Positions 1 through 6,032 of a stretch of DNA of 6,032 nt are shown one piece after another. Position 1 is the first letter of the stretch, and each line of letters opens with the position of its first letter. Origin of the DNA: Helicobacteraceae bacterium (GTDB lineage Bacteria; Campylobacterota; Campylobacteria; Campylobacterales; Sulfurimonadaceae); contig JALWNV010000096.1 in the NCBI GenBank assembly GCA_027083665.1, positions 1 to 6,032 on the forward strand, read 5' to 3'. Both the position numbers and the translations under genes were made by a program. The notes beneath the pieces are model-generated. The model did no database searches. It was not told the origin of the DNA and worked only from the letters and a program-made list of their open reading frames with translations.

Positions 1-94
1 GAGCTGCCCCTGCTCCACGCTAAACATTCCGCCTGCTAGCGCCCCGGACACCCTGGCAAGACCCAACTCGCCCCCCCGGGCGAGCCCCGCCCCC

Positions 95-808
95 GTGCGG
101 AAGGCGACGGCACTCAGCCATGCCGATTTCCTCTATCGCCTCGCGCATTCGAAAGCGGCGATGAAACCGGTAACGTTGATACCGGGCGAGACGACTCATG
201 TTTTTTTCCTTCAGGTAGCCGAACGGCTCGGACTCGATCATGCGAAACTGATGCGGGCAATGCGTCAGCGAAGCCCCTTTACAGACGGGGTGCTGGTTCC
301 CGATACCTATCAGATTCCGCTGGGGATGGATGAAAACAGGGTGGTGTCGCTGCTGCTGAACCGCTCGCACCGCAAATCGGTCGCATGGTCGAAAAAGGTT
401 TTCGGTCTCTACAACGAGCGAAAATGGTTTCATTATGTAACAATCGCATCGGTGATTCAAAAAGAAGCGGCCGACAGCGACGAGATGCCGCTGATCGCTT
501 CCGTGATCGCCAACCGTCTGGTGAAGGGGATGAAACTGCAGATGGACGGGACGCTGAACTACGGGGCGTTCTCGCATACGGCCGTCACTTCCGGAAGGAT
601 CCGAAACGACAGAAGCCCCTACAATACCTACCGATACAAAGGGCTGCCGCCTTCTCCGGTCTGCAATGTCGGTTTCGATGCTATCCGGGCGGCGATCTTT
701 CCGGCAAAAACCGACTATCTCTATTTCGTCAAGGGTGCTGACGGCAGGCATCGCTTTGCACGTTACTTTTCTACACATAAGCGCAACATTAGGCATGTTA
801 CCGAATGA
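95..808 (+). CDS. mltG: Endolytic murein transglycosylase MltG (YceG-like), 5' end missing
   Basis: This is the catalytic part of an MltG/YceG lytic transglycosylase, an inner-membrane enzyme that cleaves nascent peptidoglycan strands in the periplasm and ends glycan elongation. Counting from the GTG at 95, the visible part includes a LIPGET segment (residues 28-32), PDTYQIPLGMDE (69-80), the catalytic block ASVIQKEAA (118-126; E124 matches the family's catalytic glutamate), IANRLVKGMKLQMDGTLNYG (138-157), YNTYRYKGLPPSPVCN (176-191) and FPAKTDYLYFV (202-212). IQKEA and LQMDGTLNYG resemble Campylobacterota homologues. Full proteins are about 320-340 aa with an N-terminal membrane helix, so roughly 90 residues including the anchor are missing. 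The GTG at 95 has no Shine-Dalgarno and is probably not the true start; the frame stays open to the window edge. Homology is firm from about base 110. The gene is unrelated in function to the TCA genes behind it. Older databases often call this family aminodeoxychorismate lyase, which is a misannotation. Confidence 0.88.
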   Translation: MRKATALSHADFLYRLAHSKAAMKPVTLIPGETTHVFFLQVAERLGLDHAKLMRAMRQRSPFTDGVLVPDTYQIPLGMDENRVVSLLLNRSHRKSVAWSKKVFGLYNERKWFHYVTIASVIQKEAADSDEMPLIASVIANRLVKGMKLQMDGTLNYGAFSHTAVTSGRIRNDRSPYNTYRYKGLPPSPVCNVGFDAIRAAIFPAKTDYLYFVKGADGRHRFARYFSTHKRNIRHVTE

Positions 809-868
809 AACATAAGCCAAAAACTTTTTCCGTATGGCAAACCCGTTATCCAATGCATGCACGCAAAG

Positions 869-877
869 TGTTATGAT
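869..877 (+). promoter_or_regulatory. Candidate extended -10 promoter for icd
   Basis: The sequence TGTTATGAT has the form TG-N-TATGAT, an extended -10 element one base away from TATAAT. It lies 64 bases before the icd start codon, in the 133-base gap after mltG. No good -35 hexamer is present at 16-18 bases upstream, which is acceptable for an extended -10 and common for sigma-70 promoters in Campylobacterota. The predicted transcription start is near 884, giving a leader of about 58 bases. This is a sequence-pattern call only. Confidence 0.45.
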
Positions 878-892
878 GACCCTGTAAATTTC

Positions 893-917
893 AACCGGGC
901 GTTCCGGCGCTCCGGTT
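893..917 (+). other. Stable hairpin in the icd 5' leader
   Basis: Bases 893-901 (AACCGGGCG) pair with 908-910 (CGC) and 912-917 (CCGGTT). This gives a 9-bp stem with one bulged T at 911 and a six-base loop, TTCCGG. No T-run follows, so it is not an intrinsic terminator. It ends 13 bases before the icd Shine-Dalgarno (GAGGAA, 931-936), leaving the ribosome site free. If transcription starts near 884, the hairpin sits almost at the mRNA 5' end, where it could protect the transcript from decay; a protein-binding role is also possible. The function is inferred. Confidence 0.5.
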
Positions 918-941
918 CACTCCAACATTTGAGGAAATAAA

Positions 942-3119
942 ATGGCTAAAATCATCTGGTCGAAAATTGACGAAGCTCCGGCTTTGGCAACATACTCGTT
1001 CTTCCCGATCGCATCGAAATTCTGTGCGGCGGGCGGTGTCGAACTCGAGCAAAGAGACATCTCTCTTGCCGGCCGCGTTCTCGCGGCGATGGGCAAAGCG
1101 GAAGACGAACTTTCGAAGTTGGGCGAACTCGTCCTCAAGCCCGAAGGCAATATCATCAAGCTGCCGAACATCTCCGCGTCGGTCGGACAGCTCAAAGACT
1201 GTATCGCCGAACTGCAGGAGCAGGGCTATGACATCCCCGACTACCCGGAAAATCCGGCGAACGATGAAGAAAAAGCCATTCAGGCGAAATACAGCACTTG
1301 TCTCGGTTCTGCGGTCAACCCGGTACTGCGCGAAGGCAACTCGGACCGCCGTGCGGCCAAAGCGGTCAAGAACTATGCGAAGAAACATCCGCACCGCCTG
1401 AAGCCTTTCGCCGAAAACTCCAAAGCCTATGTCGCCCACATGGAAGGCAACGGCGACTTCTACGGCAATGAAAAATCCGTAACGATGGACAAGGCGCAGA
1501 AAGTCACCATCGCCCTCAACGGTAAAGAGCTCAAGACGATCGACGCCCTTGAGGGTGAAGTGCTCGACGGGACGTTCATGTCGGTAAAAGCGCTGCGCGA
1601 GTTCTACCGCAAGACGATTGAAGACGCGAAGGCCAAAGGCGTTATCTGGTCGGTGCACCTCAAAGCGACGATGATGAAGATCTCCGATCCGATCATGTTC
1701 GGGCACGGCTTCGAGATTTTCTTCGAAGAGGTCTTCAAGAAGTATGCGGACACGTTCGCGGAGCTGGGCGTCAACCCGAACCTCGGAATGTCCGATCTGG
1801 AGAAGAAGATCGCGGGCCATCCGAAAGAAGCCGAGATCAAAGCGGCGTTTCAGGCCGTTGTCGACAGCGACAGCCCGAAAATCGCCATGGTCGACTCGGA
1901 CAAAGGAACGACAAACTTCAACGCGCCCAACGATATCATCATCGACGCTTCCATGCCGGTGGTCGTCCGTGAAGGCGGTAAGCAGTGGGACCGCAACGGC
2001 GACGCGCTCGAGTGTGTCGCGGTCATTCCCGACAGTACCTACGGCATGTTTCACGAAGAGATGGTCGCCGACTGCGTAAAAAACGGGCAGTTCGACGTCA
2101 CGACGATGGGAACGATGCAAAACGTCGGCCTGATGGCGCAAAAAGCCGAAGAGTACGGCTCGCACCCGACGACATTCGAACTCGAAGAAGCGGGTACGGT
2201 GACGGTGACGGCTGAGGACGGTACGGAGCTGATGAGCTTCGAGTGCGAGAAGGGCGATATCTGGCGTATGTCGCGTGCCAAGGACATTCCGATCAAAGAC
2301 TGGATCCGCCTGGCGGTCGAGCGCGGCCAGATCGAGAAGATTCCCGTCGTTTTCTGGCTCGACGAAAACCGCGCGCACGATGCGCAGATGATCGCGAAGG
2401 TCAAGAAGTATCTGCCGGAGTTCGATACGGAAGGTCTGGAAATCCATATTATGGACGTCACTTCCGCGACACGCTTCACCAACGAGCGTATCCGCGCGGG
2501 CAAAGACACGATCGCCGTGACCGGAAACGTCCTGCGTGACCACCTGACGGACATGTACCCGATCCTCGAACTGGGGACGTCTGCGAAGATGCTTTCGATC
2601 GTTCCGCTGCTCGCCGGCGGCGGCCTGTTCGAGACGGGGGCGGGCGGTTCCGCACCCAAGCACGTGGACCAGTTCCTGGCCGAAGGTCACCTGCGCTGGG
2701 ATTCCCTCGGCGAGTTCCTTGCTCTGGCGGAGTCGCTGCGCATGATCGAACAGAAGAATCCGGATGCGAAGCTGGCGGAAGTTGTCGCGGCTCTGGATGT
2801 CGCGAACCAGGAGTATCTCGACAACGACAAAGCGCCGAGCCGCAAATGCGGAGAGCCGGACAATAAAGCGTCGCACTACTACGTTGCACTGTATTGGGCG
2901 ACGGCGCTGGCCGATAACGCCATGGACAAAAGCCTGCAGGAGAAATTCACGCCGGTCGCGAGGGCACTGGCTGAAAACGAAGAGAAGATCATCTCCGAAC
3001 TGCTCGCAGCCGAAGGAAAACCGCAGGATATCGGCGGCTACTTCCATCCTGATGATGCGAAGGCGGAAGCGGCAATGCGCCCGTCGGCGACACTCAATGC
3101 CATCATCGACGCGATCTAA
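942..3119 (+). CDS. icd: NADP-dependent isocitrate dehydrogenase, monomeric type
   Basis: This 725-aa cytoplasmic enzyme interconverts isocitrate and 2-oxoglutarate plus CO2 with NADP and a divalent metal. Its length fits the monomeric IDH family (about 735-745 aa), not the roughly 400-aa homodimeric enzymes. Aligned by motif with the Azotobacter vinelandii enzyme, the substrate and metal residues are present: S123, N126, R130 and R136 in GSAVNPVLREGNSDRR; K241 in SVHLKATMMK; D336 in IIIDASMP; Y405 in EEYGSHP; R532, D533 and D537 in NVLRDHLTD. The NADP 2'-phosphate residues of the family are also present: H574 in GSAPKHVDQF, R585 in HLRWDSLGE and R634 in APSRKC. NADP specificity is therefore well supported. 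The start is an ATG with GAGGAA at 931-936. It has its own leader and terminator, so it is probably transcribed separately from mdh. In autotrophic Campylobacterota the enzyme is expected to work in the carboxylating direction; here that is inference. No broken motif or frameshift was seen. Confidence 0.97.
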   Translation: MAKIIWSKIDEAPALATYSFFPIASKFCAAGGVELEQRDISLAGRVLAAMGKAEDELSKLGELVLKPEGNIIKLPNISASVGQLKDCIAELQEQGYDIPDYPENPANDEEKAIQAKYSTCLGSAVNPVLREGNSDRRAAKAVKNYAKKHPHRLKPFAENSKAYVAHMEGNGDFYGNEKSVTMDKAQKVTIALNGKELKTIDALEGEVLDGTFMSVKALREFYRKTIEDAKAKGVIWSVHLKATMMKISDPIMFGHGFEIFFEEVFKKYADTFAELGVNPNLGMSDLEKKIAGHPKEAEIKAAFQAVVDSDSPKIAMVDSDKGTTNFNAPNDIIIDASMPVVVREGGKQWDRNGDALECVAVIPDSTYGMFHEEMVADCVKNGQFDVTTMGTMQNVGLMAQKAEEYGSHPTTFELEEAGTVTVTAEDGTELMSFECEKGDIWRMSRAKDIPIKDWIRLAVERGQIEKIPVVFWLDENRAHDAQMIAKVKKYLPEFDTEGLEIHIMDVTSATRFTNERIRAGKDTIAVTGNVLRDHLTDMYPILELGTSAKMLSIVPLLAGGGLFETGAGGSAPKHVDQFLAEGHLRWDSLGEFLALAESLRMIEQKNPDAKLAEVVAALDVANQEYLDNDKAPSRKCGEPDNKASHYYVALYWATALADNAMDKSLQEKFTPVARALAENEEKIISELLAAEGKPQDIGGYFHPDDAKAEAAMRPSATLNAIIDAI

Positions 3120-3126
3120 GCGTCAA

Positions 3127-3145
3127 GTGTTCCCATTCGGAACAC
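3127..3145 (+). other. Hairpin immediately before the icd terminator
   Basis: GTGTTCC (3127-3133) and GGAACAC (3139-3145) form a perfect 7-bp stem with a five-base loop, CATTC. It begins 8 bases after the icd stop codon and ends exactly one base before the terminator stem begins, so the two helices could stack coaxially. It has no T-run of its own. Possible roles are to help termination or to block 3' exonucleases; both are inference. Confidence 0.55.
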
Positions 3146-3180
3146 GGTAGAAAGGGAGTTGTTACCTTTCTACCTTTTTT
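3146..3180 (+). terminator. Rho-independent terminator of icd
   Basis: GGTAGAAAGG (3146-3155) pairs perfectly with CCTTTCTACC (3165-3174) across a nine-base loop, and TTTTTT follows at once (3175-3180). This is a classical intrinsic terminator on the + strand. No A-run precedes the stem, so it should act in one direction only. It separates icd from the mdh-fumC-sucC unit. Confidence 0.93.
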
Positions 3181-3215
3181 ATTTGCACACGAAGTGCACT
3201 TAATCTTATTTGAAA

Positions 3216-3221
3216 TATAAT
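3216..3221 (+). promoter_or_regulatory. Candidate -10 element (TATAAT) upstream of mdh
   Basis: A perfect TATAAT lies in an AT-rich stretch (3200-3223) soon after the icd terminator. No recognisable -35 hexamer sits 16-18 bases upstream. Campylobacterota housekeeping promoters often lack a conserved -35 and rely on upstream AT-rich DNA, so this could be a real promoter with a start near 3228. It overlaps by one base the -35 of the second candidate at 3221-3249; the two may be alternatives. Confidence 0.45.
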
Positions 3222-3249
3222 TGACCATCCCGCGCCATGTATACATAAT
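3221..3249 (+). promoter_or_regulatory. Candidate sigma-70 promoter for the mdh-fumC-sucC operon
   Basis: TTGACC (3221-3226, five of six matches to TTGACA) and CATAAT (3244-3249, five of six to TATAAT) are separated by exactly 17 bases. Transcription would start near 3256, giving a leader of about 68 bases before the mdh ATG. A perfect palindrome (3237-3246) covers the spacer end and the first half of the -10, which suggests a repressor site. This is the promoter candidate with the best overall consensus match in the window. Confidence 0.6.
3237..3246. repeat. Perfect 10-bp palindrome in the mdh promoter, with a repeated half-site
   Basis: ATGTATACAT reads the same on both strands. It overlaps the spacer and -10 of the promoter candidate at 3221-3249. 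Its first seven bases, ATGTATA, recur at 3274-3280, which is 37 bases downstream and within the predicted leader. The arrangement resembles a repressor operator with an auxiliary half-site. No regulator family can be named from this sequence, and chance is possible in AT-rich DNA. Confidence 0.4.
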
Positions 3250-3251
3250 AG

Positions 3252-3267
3252 TGTGTGTTCGCACATA
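3252..3267 (+). other. Dyad at the predicted mdh transcription start
   Basis: TGTGTG (3252-3257) and CACATA (3262-3267) pair with one G-T wobble around a TTCG loop. The element covers the start site predicted for the 3221-3249 promoter. As RNA from the upstream TATAAT promoter it would be a weak hairpin; as DNA it could be part of an operator. The TTCG loop is closed by G-C, not C-G, so it lacks the extra stability of a true UUCG tetraloop. Confidence 0.3.
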
Positions 3268-3323
3268 TTGCTTATGTATATGGATGACGGCCGGGAGACT
3301 ATCAGAAAAAAGGACCTCACAGA

Positions 3324-4280
3324 ATGAATCAGGGAAAACGTGTCGGAATCGTCGGAGCCGGAAACGTCGGAGCGACAGTCGCCTACTCGCTGGCGATGCT
3401 CGGCTCTTGTCATGAAATCATCCTCCGCGACAACAAGATTGATGTCGCCAAGGGAAAAGCACTCGATATGTCTCAGGCGGCTTCGGCCGTCAGAAGCCAT
3501 ACCGTCGTCAGCGTCGCCGAGTCGATGGAGCAGCTTACCGACTGCGACGTCGTCGTCGTGACCGCCGGAAGTCCGCGCCTGCCGGGCATGAGCCGTGACG
3601 ATCTGCTGATGATCAACGCCAAAATCACCAAGGAAGTTATCCAGGGGATTGCCAAATATTCGCCGAACGCGATTGTCATTATGGTCTCCAATCCGCTCGA
3701 CGCGATGACTTATGTCGCGCTCAAAGAGAGCGGATTCGACCGCAGCCGGGTACTCGGAATGGCCGGGATCCTCGACAGCTCGCGAATGGCGTCGTTCATT
3801 CAGGAAAAACTGGGCTACGGCGGCGGACAGATCCGTGCGTCGGTCATGGGCGGACACGGTGACGATATGGTACCGCTGCCGCGCTACTCGACCGTAGCGG
3901 GCGTGCCGCTTTCGGATGTACTGACCGATGAAGAGATCGACGAGATCGTCGACCGTACCCGCCACGGCGGGGCGGAGATCGTCGGCTATCTCAAAACGGG
4001 GTCGGCCTACTACGCTCCGGCGAAATCGACGGCGATCATGGTCGAAGCGATCCTCAAGGACACCAAGCAGATCCATCCGTGCGCCGTCTACCTCGACGGT
4101 GAATACGGCTTTTCCGATGTCGTTTCGGGTGTACCGGTCATGATCGGTGCCAACGGAGCGGAAAAAATCATCGAGGTGACGCTCGACGATAAAGAAAAAG
4201 CGATGTTCGCGAAATCCTGCGCTTCGGTCCAGACGCTGATCGATACGCTCAACGAAAACAATTTCTTCGAGGAGGCATAA
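3324..4280 (+). CDS. mdh: NAD-dependent malate dehydrogenase (LDH-like class)
   Basis: This 318-aa cytoplasmic enzyme interconverts malate and oxaloacetate with NAD(H). The N-terminal Rossmann fold carries GAGNVG (11-16), and D36 after strand 2 is the acidic residue that favours NAD over NADP. Substrate residues of the LDH/MDH superfamily are intact: R85 in AGSPRLPG (the position where lactate dehydrogenases have Gln, so malate specificity is supported), R91 in MSRDDLL, N123 in VSNPLD, D151 and R154 in LDSSRM, and catalytic H178 in MGGHGDD. The length is normal for LDH-like MDHs. The ATG start has AAGGA at 3310-3314 with a nine-base spacer. The gene follows a strong terminator and one or two promoter candidates, so it heads the operon; fumC starts four bases after its stop. 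It would supply malate from oxaloacetate in a reductive cycle, or the reverse in an oxidative one. Confidence 0.96.
   Translation: MNQGKRVGIVGAGNVGATVAYSLAMLGSCHEIILRDNKIDVAKGKALDMSQAASAVRSHTVVSVAESMEQLTDCDVVVVTAGSPRLPGMSRDDLLMINAKITKEVIQGIAKYSPNAIVIMVSNPLDAMTYVALKESGFDRSRVLGMAGILDSSRMASFIQEKLGYGGGQIRASVMGGHGDDMVPLPRYSTVAGVPLSDVLTDEEIDEIVDRTRHGGAEIVGYLKTGSAYYAPAKSTAIMVEAILKDTKQIHPCAVYLDGEYGFSDVVSGVPVMIGANGAEKIIEVTLDDKEKAMFAKSCASVQTLIDTLNENNFFEEA
4270..4275 (+). promoter_or_regulatory. fumC ribosome binding site inside the mdh 3' end
   Basis: AGGAGG, a full Shine-Dalgarno consensus, lies within the last codons of mdh (the Glu-Glu-Ala end), nine bases before the fumC ATG. With only four bases between the genes, terminating ribosomes on mdh could feed fumC, so translational coupling is likely. 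Confidence 0.85.
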
Positions 4281-4284
4281 GCCG

Positions 4285-5676
4285 ATGGAATACAGAATCG
4301 AAAAAGACACGATGGGGGAAATCAAGGTTCCCAAAGATGCCTACTGGGGTGCGCAGACGCAGCGTTCCATCCAGAATTTCCGTATCGGCGAGGAGACGAT
4401 GCCCTATGAGATCACACGGGCGTTTTCCTACCTGAAAAAAGCGGTCGCGCTGGTCAACAAGGACCTCGGGAAACTTGATCCGGAAAAAGCCGACGCCATC
4501 GCCCAGGCGGCGGACGAGATGCTCGAGGGTAAGCTCGACGGCAACTATCCGCTCGTCGTCTGGCAGACCGGCTCGGGCACGCAGTCGAACATGAACAACA
4601 ACGAGGTGCTCGCCAACCGTGCGACGGAGATCCTCGGCGGCGATTTCCGCAAGGAGAAACTCGTTCATCCCAATGACGACGTCAACAAATCCCAAAGCTC
4701 GAACGATACCTACCCGACAGCGCTGCACGTCGCCGCGGTCATCGCGGTCGAAGAACGGCTCCTTCCGGCGATCGCCAAGCTTAGAGCGACGCTGCAGGCC
4801 AAGAGCGAAGAGTATGCCGACCTCGTGAAAATCGGACGTACTCACCTGCAGGACGCGACACCGCTGACGCTGGGGCAGGAGATCAGCGGCTGGGTCGAGA
4901 TGCTCAACAAGTGTGAAACGATGATCAAGGACTCTCTCGGCCCGGTACGGGAATTGGCCCTGGGCGGCACGGCGGTCGGGACGGGACTCAACGCCCATCC
5001 CGAGCTCGGCGAACGTGTCGCCGCGAGGCTCAGCGAGCTGACCGGTCACGATTTCATCACGGCGCCGAACAAATTCCACGCTCTGACATCGCATGACGCG
5101 CTTGTCTTCGCCCACGGTGCACTCAAGGCGCTCGCGGCGGATATGATGAAGATCGCCAACGATGTGCGCTGGCTGGCATCGGGACCGCGCTGCGGTATCG
5201 GCGAGATCGAGATTCCGGCCAACGAGCCCGGCTCTTCGATTATGCCCGGCAAAGTCAACCCGACACAAAGCGAAGCGGTCACGATGGTGTCGTGTCAGGT
5301 GATGGGCAACGACGCGACGATCGGGTTTGCGGCGTCGCAGGGTAATTTCGAGCTCAACGTATTCAAGCCCGTTATCGCCTACAACTTCCTGCAGTCGGTC
5401 CGCCTGCTCGCCGACAGTATCGTATCGTTCAACGACAACGCCGCGGCGGGTATCAAGGCGAACAAAGAGAAGATCGAGCATTTTCTCAACGATTCGCTGA
5501 TGCTCGTGACGGCGCTCAACCCCTACATCGGATACGAAAACGCCGCCAAAATCGCCAAGACGGCGCACGCGAACGGAACGACGCTCAAAGAAGAGGCCGT
5601 CAAGCTCGGTCGGCTGACCGAAGAAGAGTTCGACAAATATGTCGTCCCAAGCGAGATGATCGCCCCGAAAGCGTAA
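4285..5676 (+). CDS. fumC: Class II fumarate hydratase
   Basis: This 463-aa enzyme reversibly hydrates fumarate to malate. It belongs to the oxygen-stable, iron-free class II fumarases of the aspartase/fumarase superfamily, which act as homotetramers in the cytoplasm. Landmarks are [16 protein letters not shown] (93-108), the B-site/substrate segment [17 protein letters not shown] (128-144), [10 protein letters not shown] (184-193) with catalytic-dyad H187, and the signature loop [11 protein letters not shown] (316-326) with S317, K323 and N325. These match E. coli FumC H188, S318, K324 and N326 with an offset of one. [14 protein letters not shown] favours fumarase over aspartase or argininosuccinate lyase. 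The length is typical. It begins four bases after mdh and lies 29 bases before sucC with no terminator between, so it belongs to the operon. In Campylobacter jejuni, as I recall, fumC lies away from the icd-mdh-sucCD-oor cluster, so its place here is a lineage feature. Confidence 0.97.
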   Translation: MEYRIEKDTMGEIKVPKDAYWGAQTQRSIQNFRIGEETMPYEITRAFSYLKKAVALVNKDLGKLDPEKADAIAQAADEMLEGKLDGNYPLVVWQTGSGTQSNMNNNEVLANRATEILGGDFRKEKLVHPNDDVNKSQSSNDTYPTALHVAAVIAVEERLLPAIAKLRATLQAKSEEYADLVKIGRTHLQDATPLTLGQEISGWVEMLNKCETMIKDSLGPVRELALGGTAVGTGLNAHPELGERVAARLSELTGHDFITAPNKFHALTSHDALVFAHGALKALAADMMKIANDVRWLASGPRCGIGEIEIPANEPGSSIMPGKVNPTQSEAVTMVSCQVMGNDATIGFAASQGNFELNVFKPVIAYNFLQSVRLLADSIVSFNDNAAAGIKANKEKIEHFLNDSLMLVTALNPYIGYENAAKIAKTAHANGTTLKEEAVKLGRLTEEEFDKYVVPSEMIAPKA

Positions 5677-5694
5677 GCTTTTTAAACTTAACAG

Positions 5695-5700
5695 AAGGAG
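5695..5700 (+). promoter_or_regulatory. sucC ribosome binding site
   Basis: AAGGAG, part of the purine-rich run AGAAGGAGAGAGA, ends five bases before the ATG at 5706. It fixes this start. The 29-base fumC-sucC gap (5677-5705) holds no hairpin with a T-run and no convincing promoter, so read-through from fumC is expected. Confidence 0.8.
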
Positions 5701-5705
5701 AGAGA

Positions 5706-6032
5706 ATGAATATACATGAATATCAGGCGAAGCAGATATTTAAAAAGTACGGTGTTCCGACACCGCGCGGTATTGTCGCCAATACCCCGGACGAAGCGGT
5801 ACGCGCCGCGGAAGAGCTCGGCGGAAACATCTGGGTCGTCAAGGCACAGATCCATGCGGGAGGGCGCGGTCTCGGCGGGGGTGTCAAGCTGGCACGTTCG
5901 ATCGATGAAGTAAAGCAGCTCGCAAGCGAAATCCTCGGGATGACGCTGGTGACACACCAGACAGGGCCGGAAGGCAAACTGGTTCAAAAGGTCTATATCG
6001 AAGAGGGTGCGGATATTAAAGACGAATTCTAT
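5706..6032 (+). CDS. sucC: Succinyl-CoA synthetase (ADP-forming) beta subunit, 3' end cut by the window
   Basis: These are the first 109 codons of the beta subunit (about 390 aa in full) of the alpha2beta2 or alpha-beta enzyme that interconverts succinate, CoA and ATP with succinyl-CoA, ADP and phosphate. The start [20 protein letters not shown] is nearly the family consensus (E. coli MNLHEYQAKQLF). The N-terminal ATP-grasp part shows [12 protein letters not shown] (44-55) with K46 and G53, the nucleotide-binding positions of E. coli SucC, followed by GGGVKLARS and [10 protein letters not shown]. Proline at residue 20 agrees with ATP-type bacterial enzymes. The CoA-ligase domain and the phosphohistidine loop contacts lie beyond the window. 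The frame is open to the last base. By comparison with related genomes, sucD and the oor genes for 2-oxoglutarate:ferredoxin oxidoreductase would be expected next; that is a prediction. Confidence 0.95.
   Translation, partial: MNIHEYQAKQIFKKYGVPTPRGIVANTPDEAVRAAEELGGNIWVVKAQIHAGGRGLGGGVKLARSIDEVKQLASEILGMTLVTHQTGPEGKLVQKVYIEEGADIKDEFY

Noticed and set aside
201..207. Run of seven T in mltG as a slippage or frameshift site
   Set aside because: The reading frame matches MltG on both sides (PGET before, FFLQVAERL after), so no frame change is needed.
816..838. Possible terminator of mltG (GCCA...TGGC with AAAAACTTTTT between)
   Set aside because: The outer stem is only four base pairs and no T-run follows it. 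The T-run lies inside the loop region, so it does not fit an intrinsic terminator.
20..862. A 280-codon antisense open frame opposite mltG
   Set aside because: The sense strand encodes a clear MltG; the antisense product shows no family signature.
891..3047. A 718-codon open frame antisense to icd
   Set aside because: It lies opposite a gene with all catalytic motifs intact. The product is rich in Arg, Val, Phe and Asp with no recognisable domain, as expected from the complement of GC-rich codons; stop codons are rare there because TTA, CTA and TCA are avoided on the sense strand.
3183..3188. TTGCAC as a -35 for the TATAAT at 3216
   Set aside because: The spacer would be 27 bases, far too long for a sigma-70 promoter.
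3184..3198. Inverted repeat TGCAC-ACGAA-GTGCA after the icd terminator
   Set aside because: Only five base pairs, no T-run and no clear link to a promoter element; chance is likely.
3162..5568. Long antisense open frames opposite mdh (3162-4334) and fumC (4249-5568)
   Set aside because: Same composition effect as opposite icd. They run through the icd terminator and operon junctions and have no ribosome site or family resemblance.
1..6032. Search for a mobile element, CRISPR array, tRNA, defence gene or novel system
   Set aside because: The window is almost fully covered by four well-known core genes. The remaining gaps are at most about 200 bases and hold only promoter and terminator signals; no repeats of the required kind were seen.

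Overview
The window comes from a bacterium whose gene content and order point to Campylobacterota (the former Epsilonproteobacteria), most likely a chemolithotroph of the Sulfurimonas/Sulfurovum/Nitratifractor/Hydrogenimonas kind. The evidence is an icd-mdh-(fumC)-sucC order that resembles the icd-mdh-sucC-sucD-oorDABC cluster known from Campylobacter, a monomeric-type isocitrate dehydrogenase, and an MltG sequence with features typical of that phylum. The DNA is clearly GC-rich, with third codon positions mostly G or C. That is high for the phylum and fits better with lineages such as Nitratifractor or Hydrogenimonas, but the genus is inference.

Layout, all on the + strand: (1) 1-808, the 3' part of mltG, a cell-wall lytic transglycosylase; its first ~94 bases in the window are C-rich and do not resemble the family. 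(2) 809-941, a short intergenic region with a possible extended -10 promoter and a strong leader hairpin. (3) 942-3119, icd, followed by two abutting hairpins, the second a classical intrinsic terminator. (4) 3181-3323, an AT-rich regulatory gap with two overlapping promoter candidates, a perfect 10-bp palindrome and a dyad near the predicted transcription start. (5) 3324-6032, mdh, fumC and the first 109 codons of sucC, closely spaced with strong Shine-Dalgarno sites and no terminator between them, so probably one operon running past the right edge.

The four metabolic enzymes cover isocitrate/2-oxoglutarate, oxaloacetate/malate, malate/fumarate and succinate/succinyl-CoA. In autotrophic Campylobacterota these steps run in the reductive (CO2-fixing) direction together with ATP-citrate lyase, fumarate reductase and 2-oxoglutarate:ferredoxin oxidoreductase. 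In heterotrophic relatives they serve the oxidative cycle. The window alone cannot decide the direction.

I found no tRNA, rRNA, CRISPR array, insertion sequence or mobile element, and no convincing undescribed system. The points most worth a second look are the promoter architecture before mdh, the position of fumC, and the anomalous left edge.
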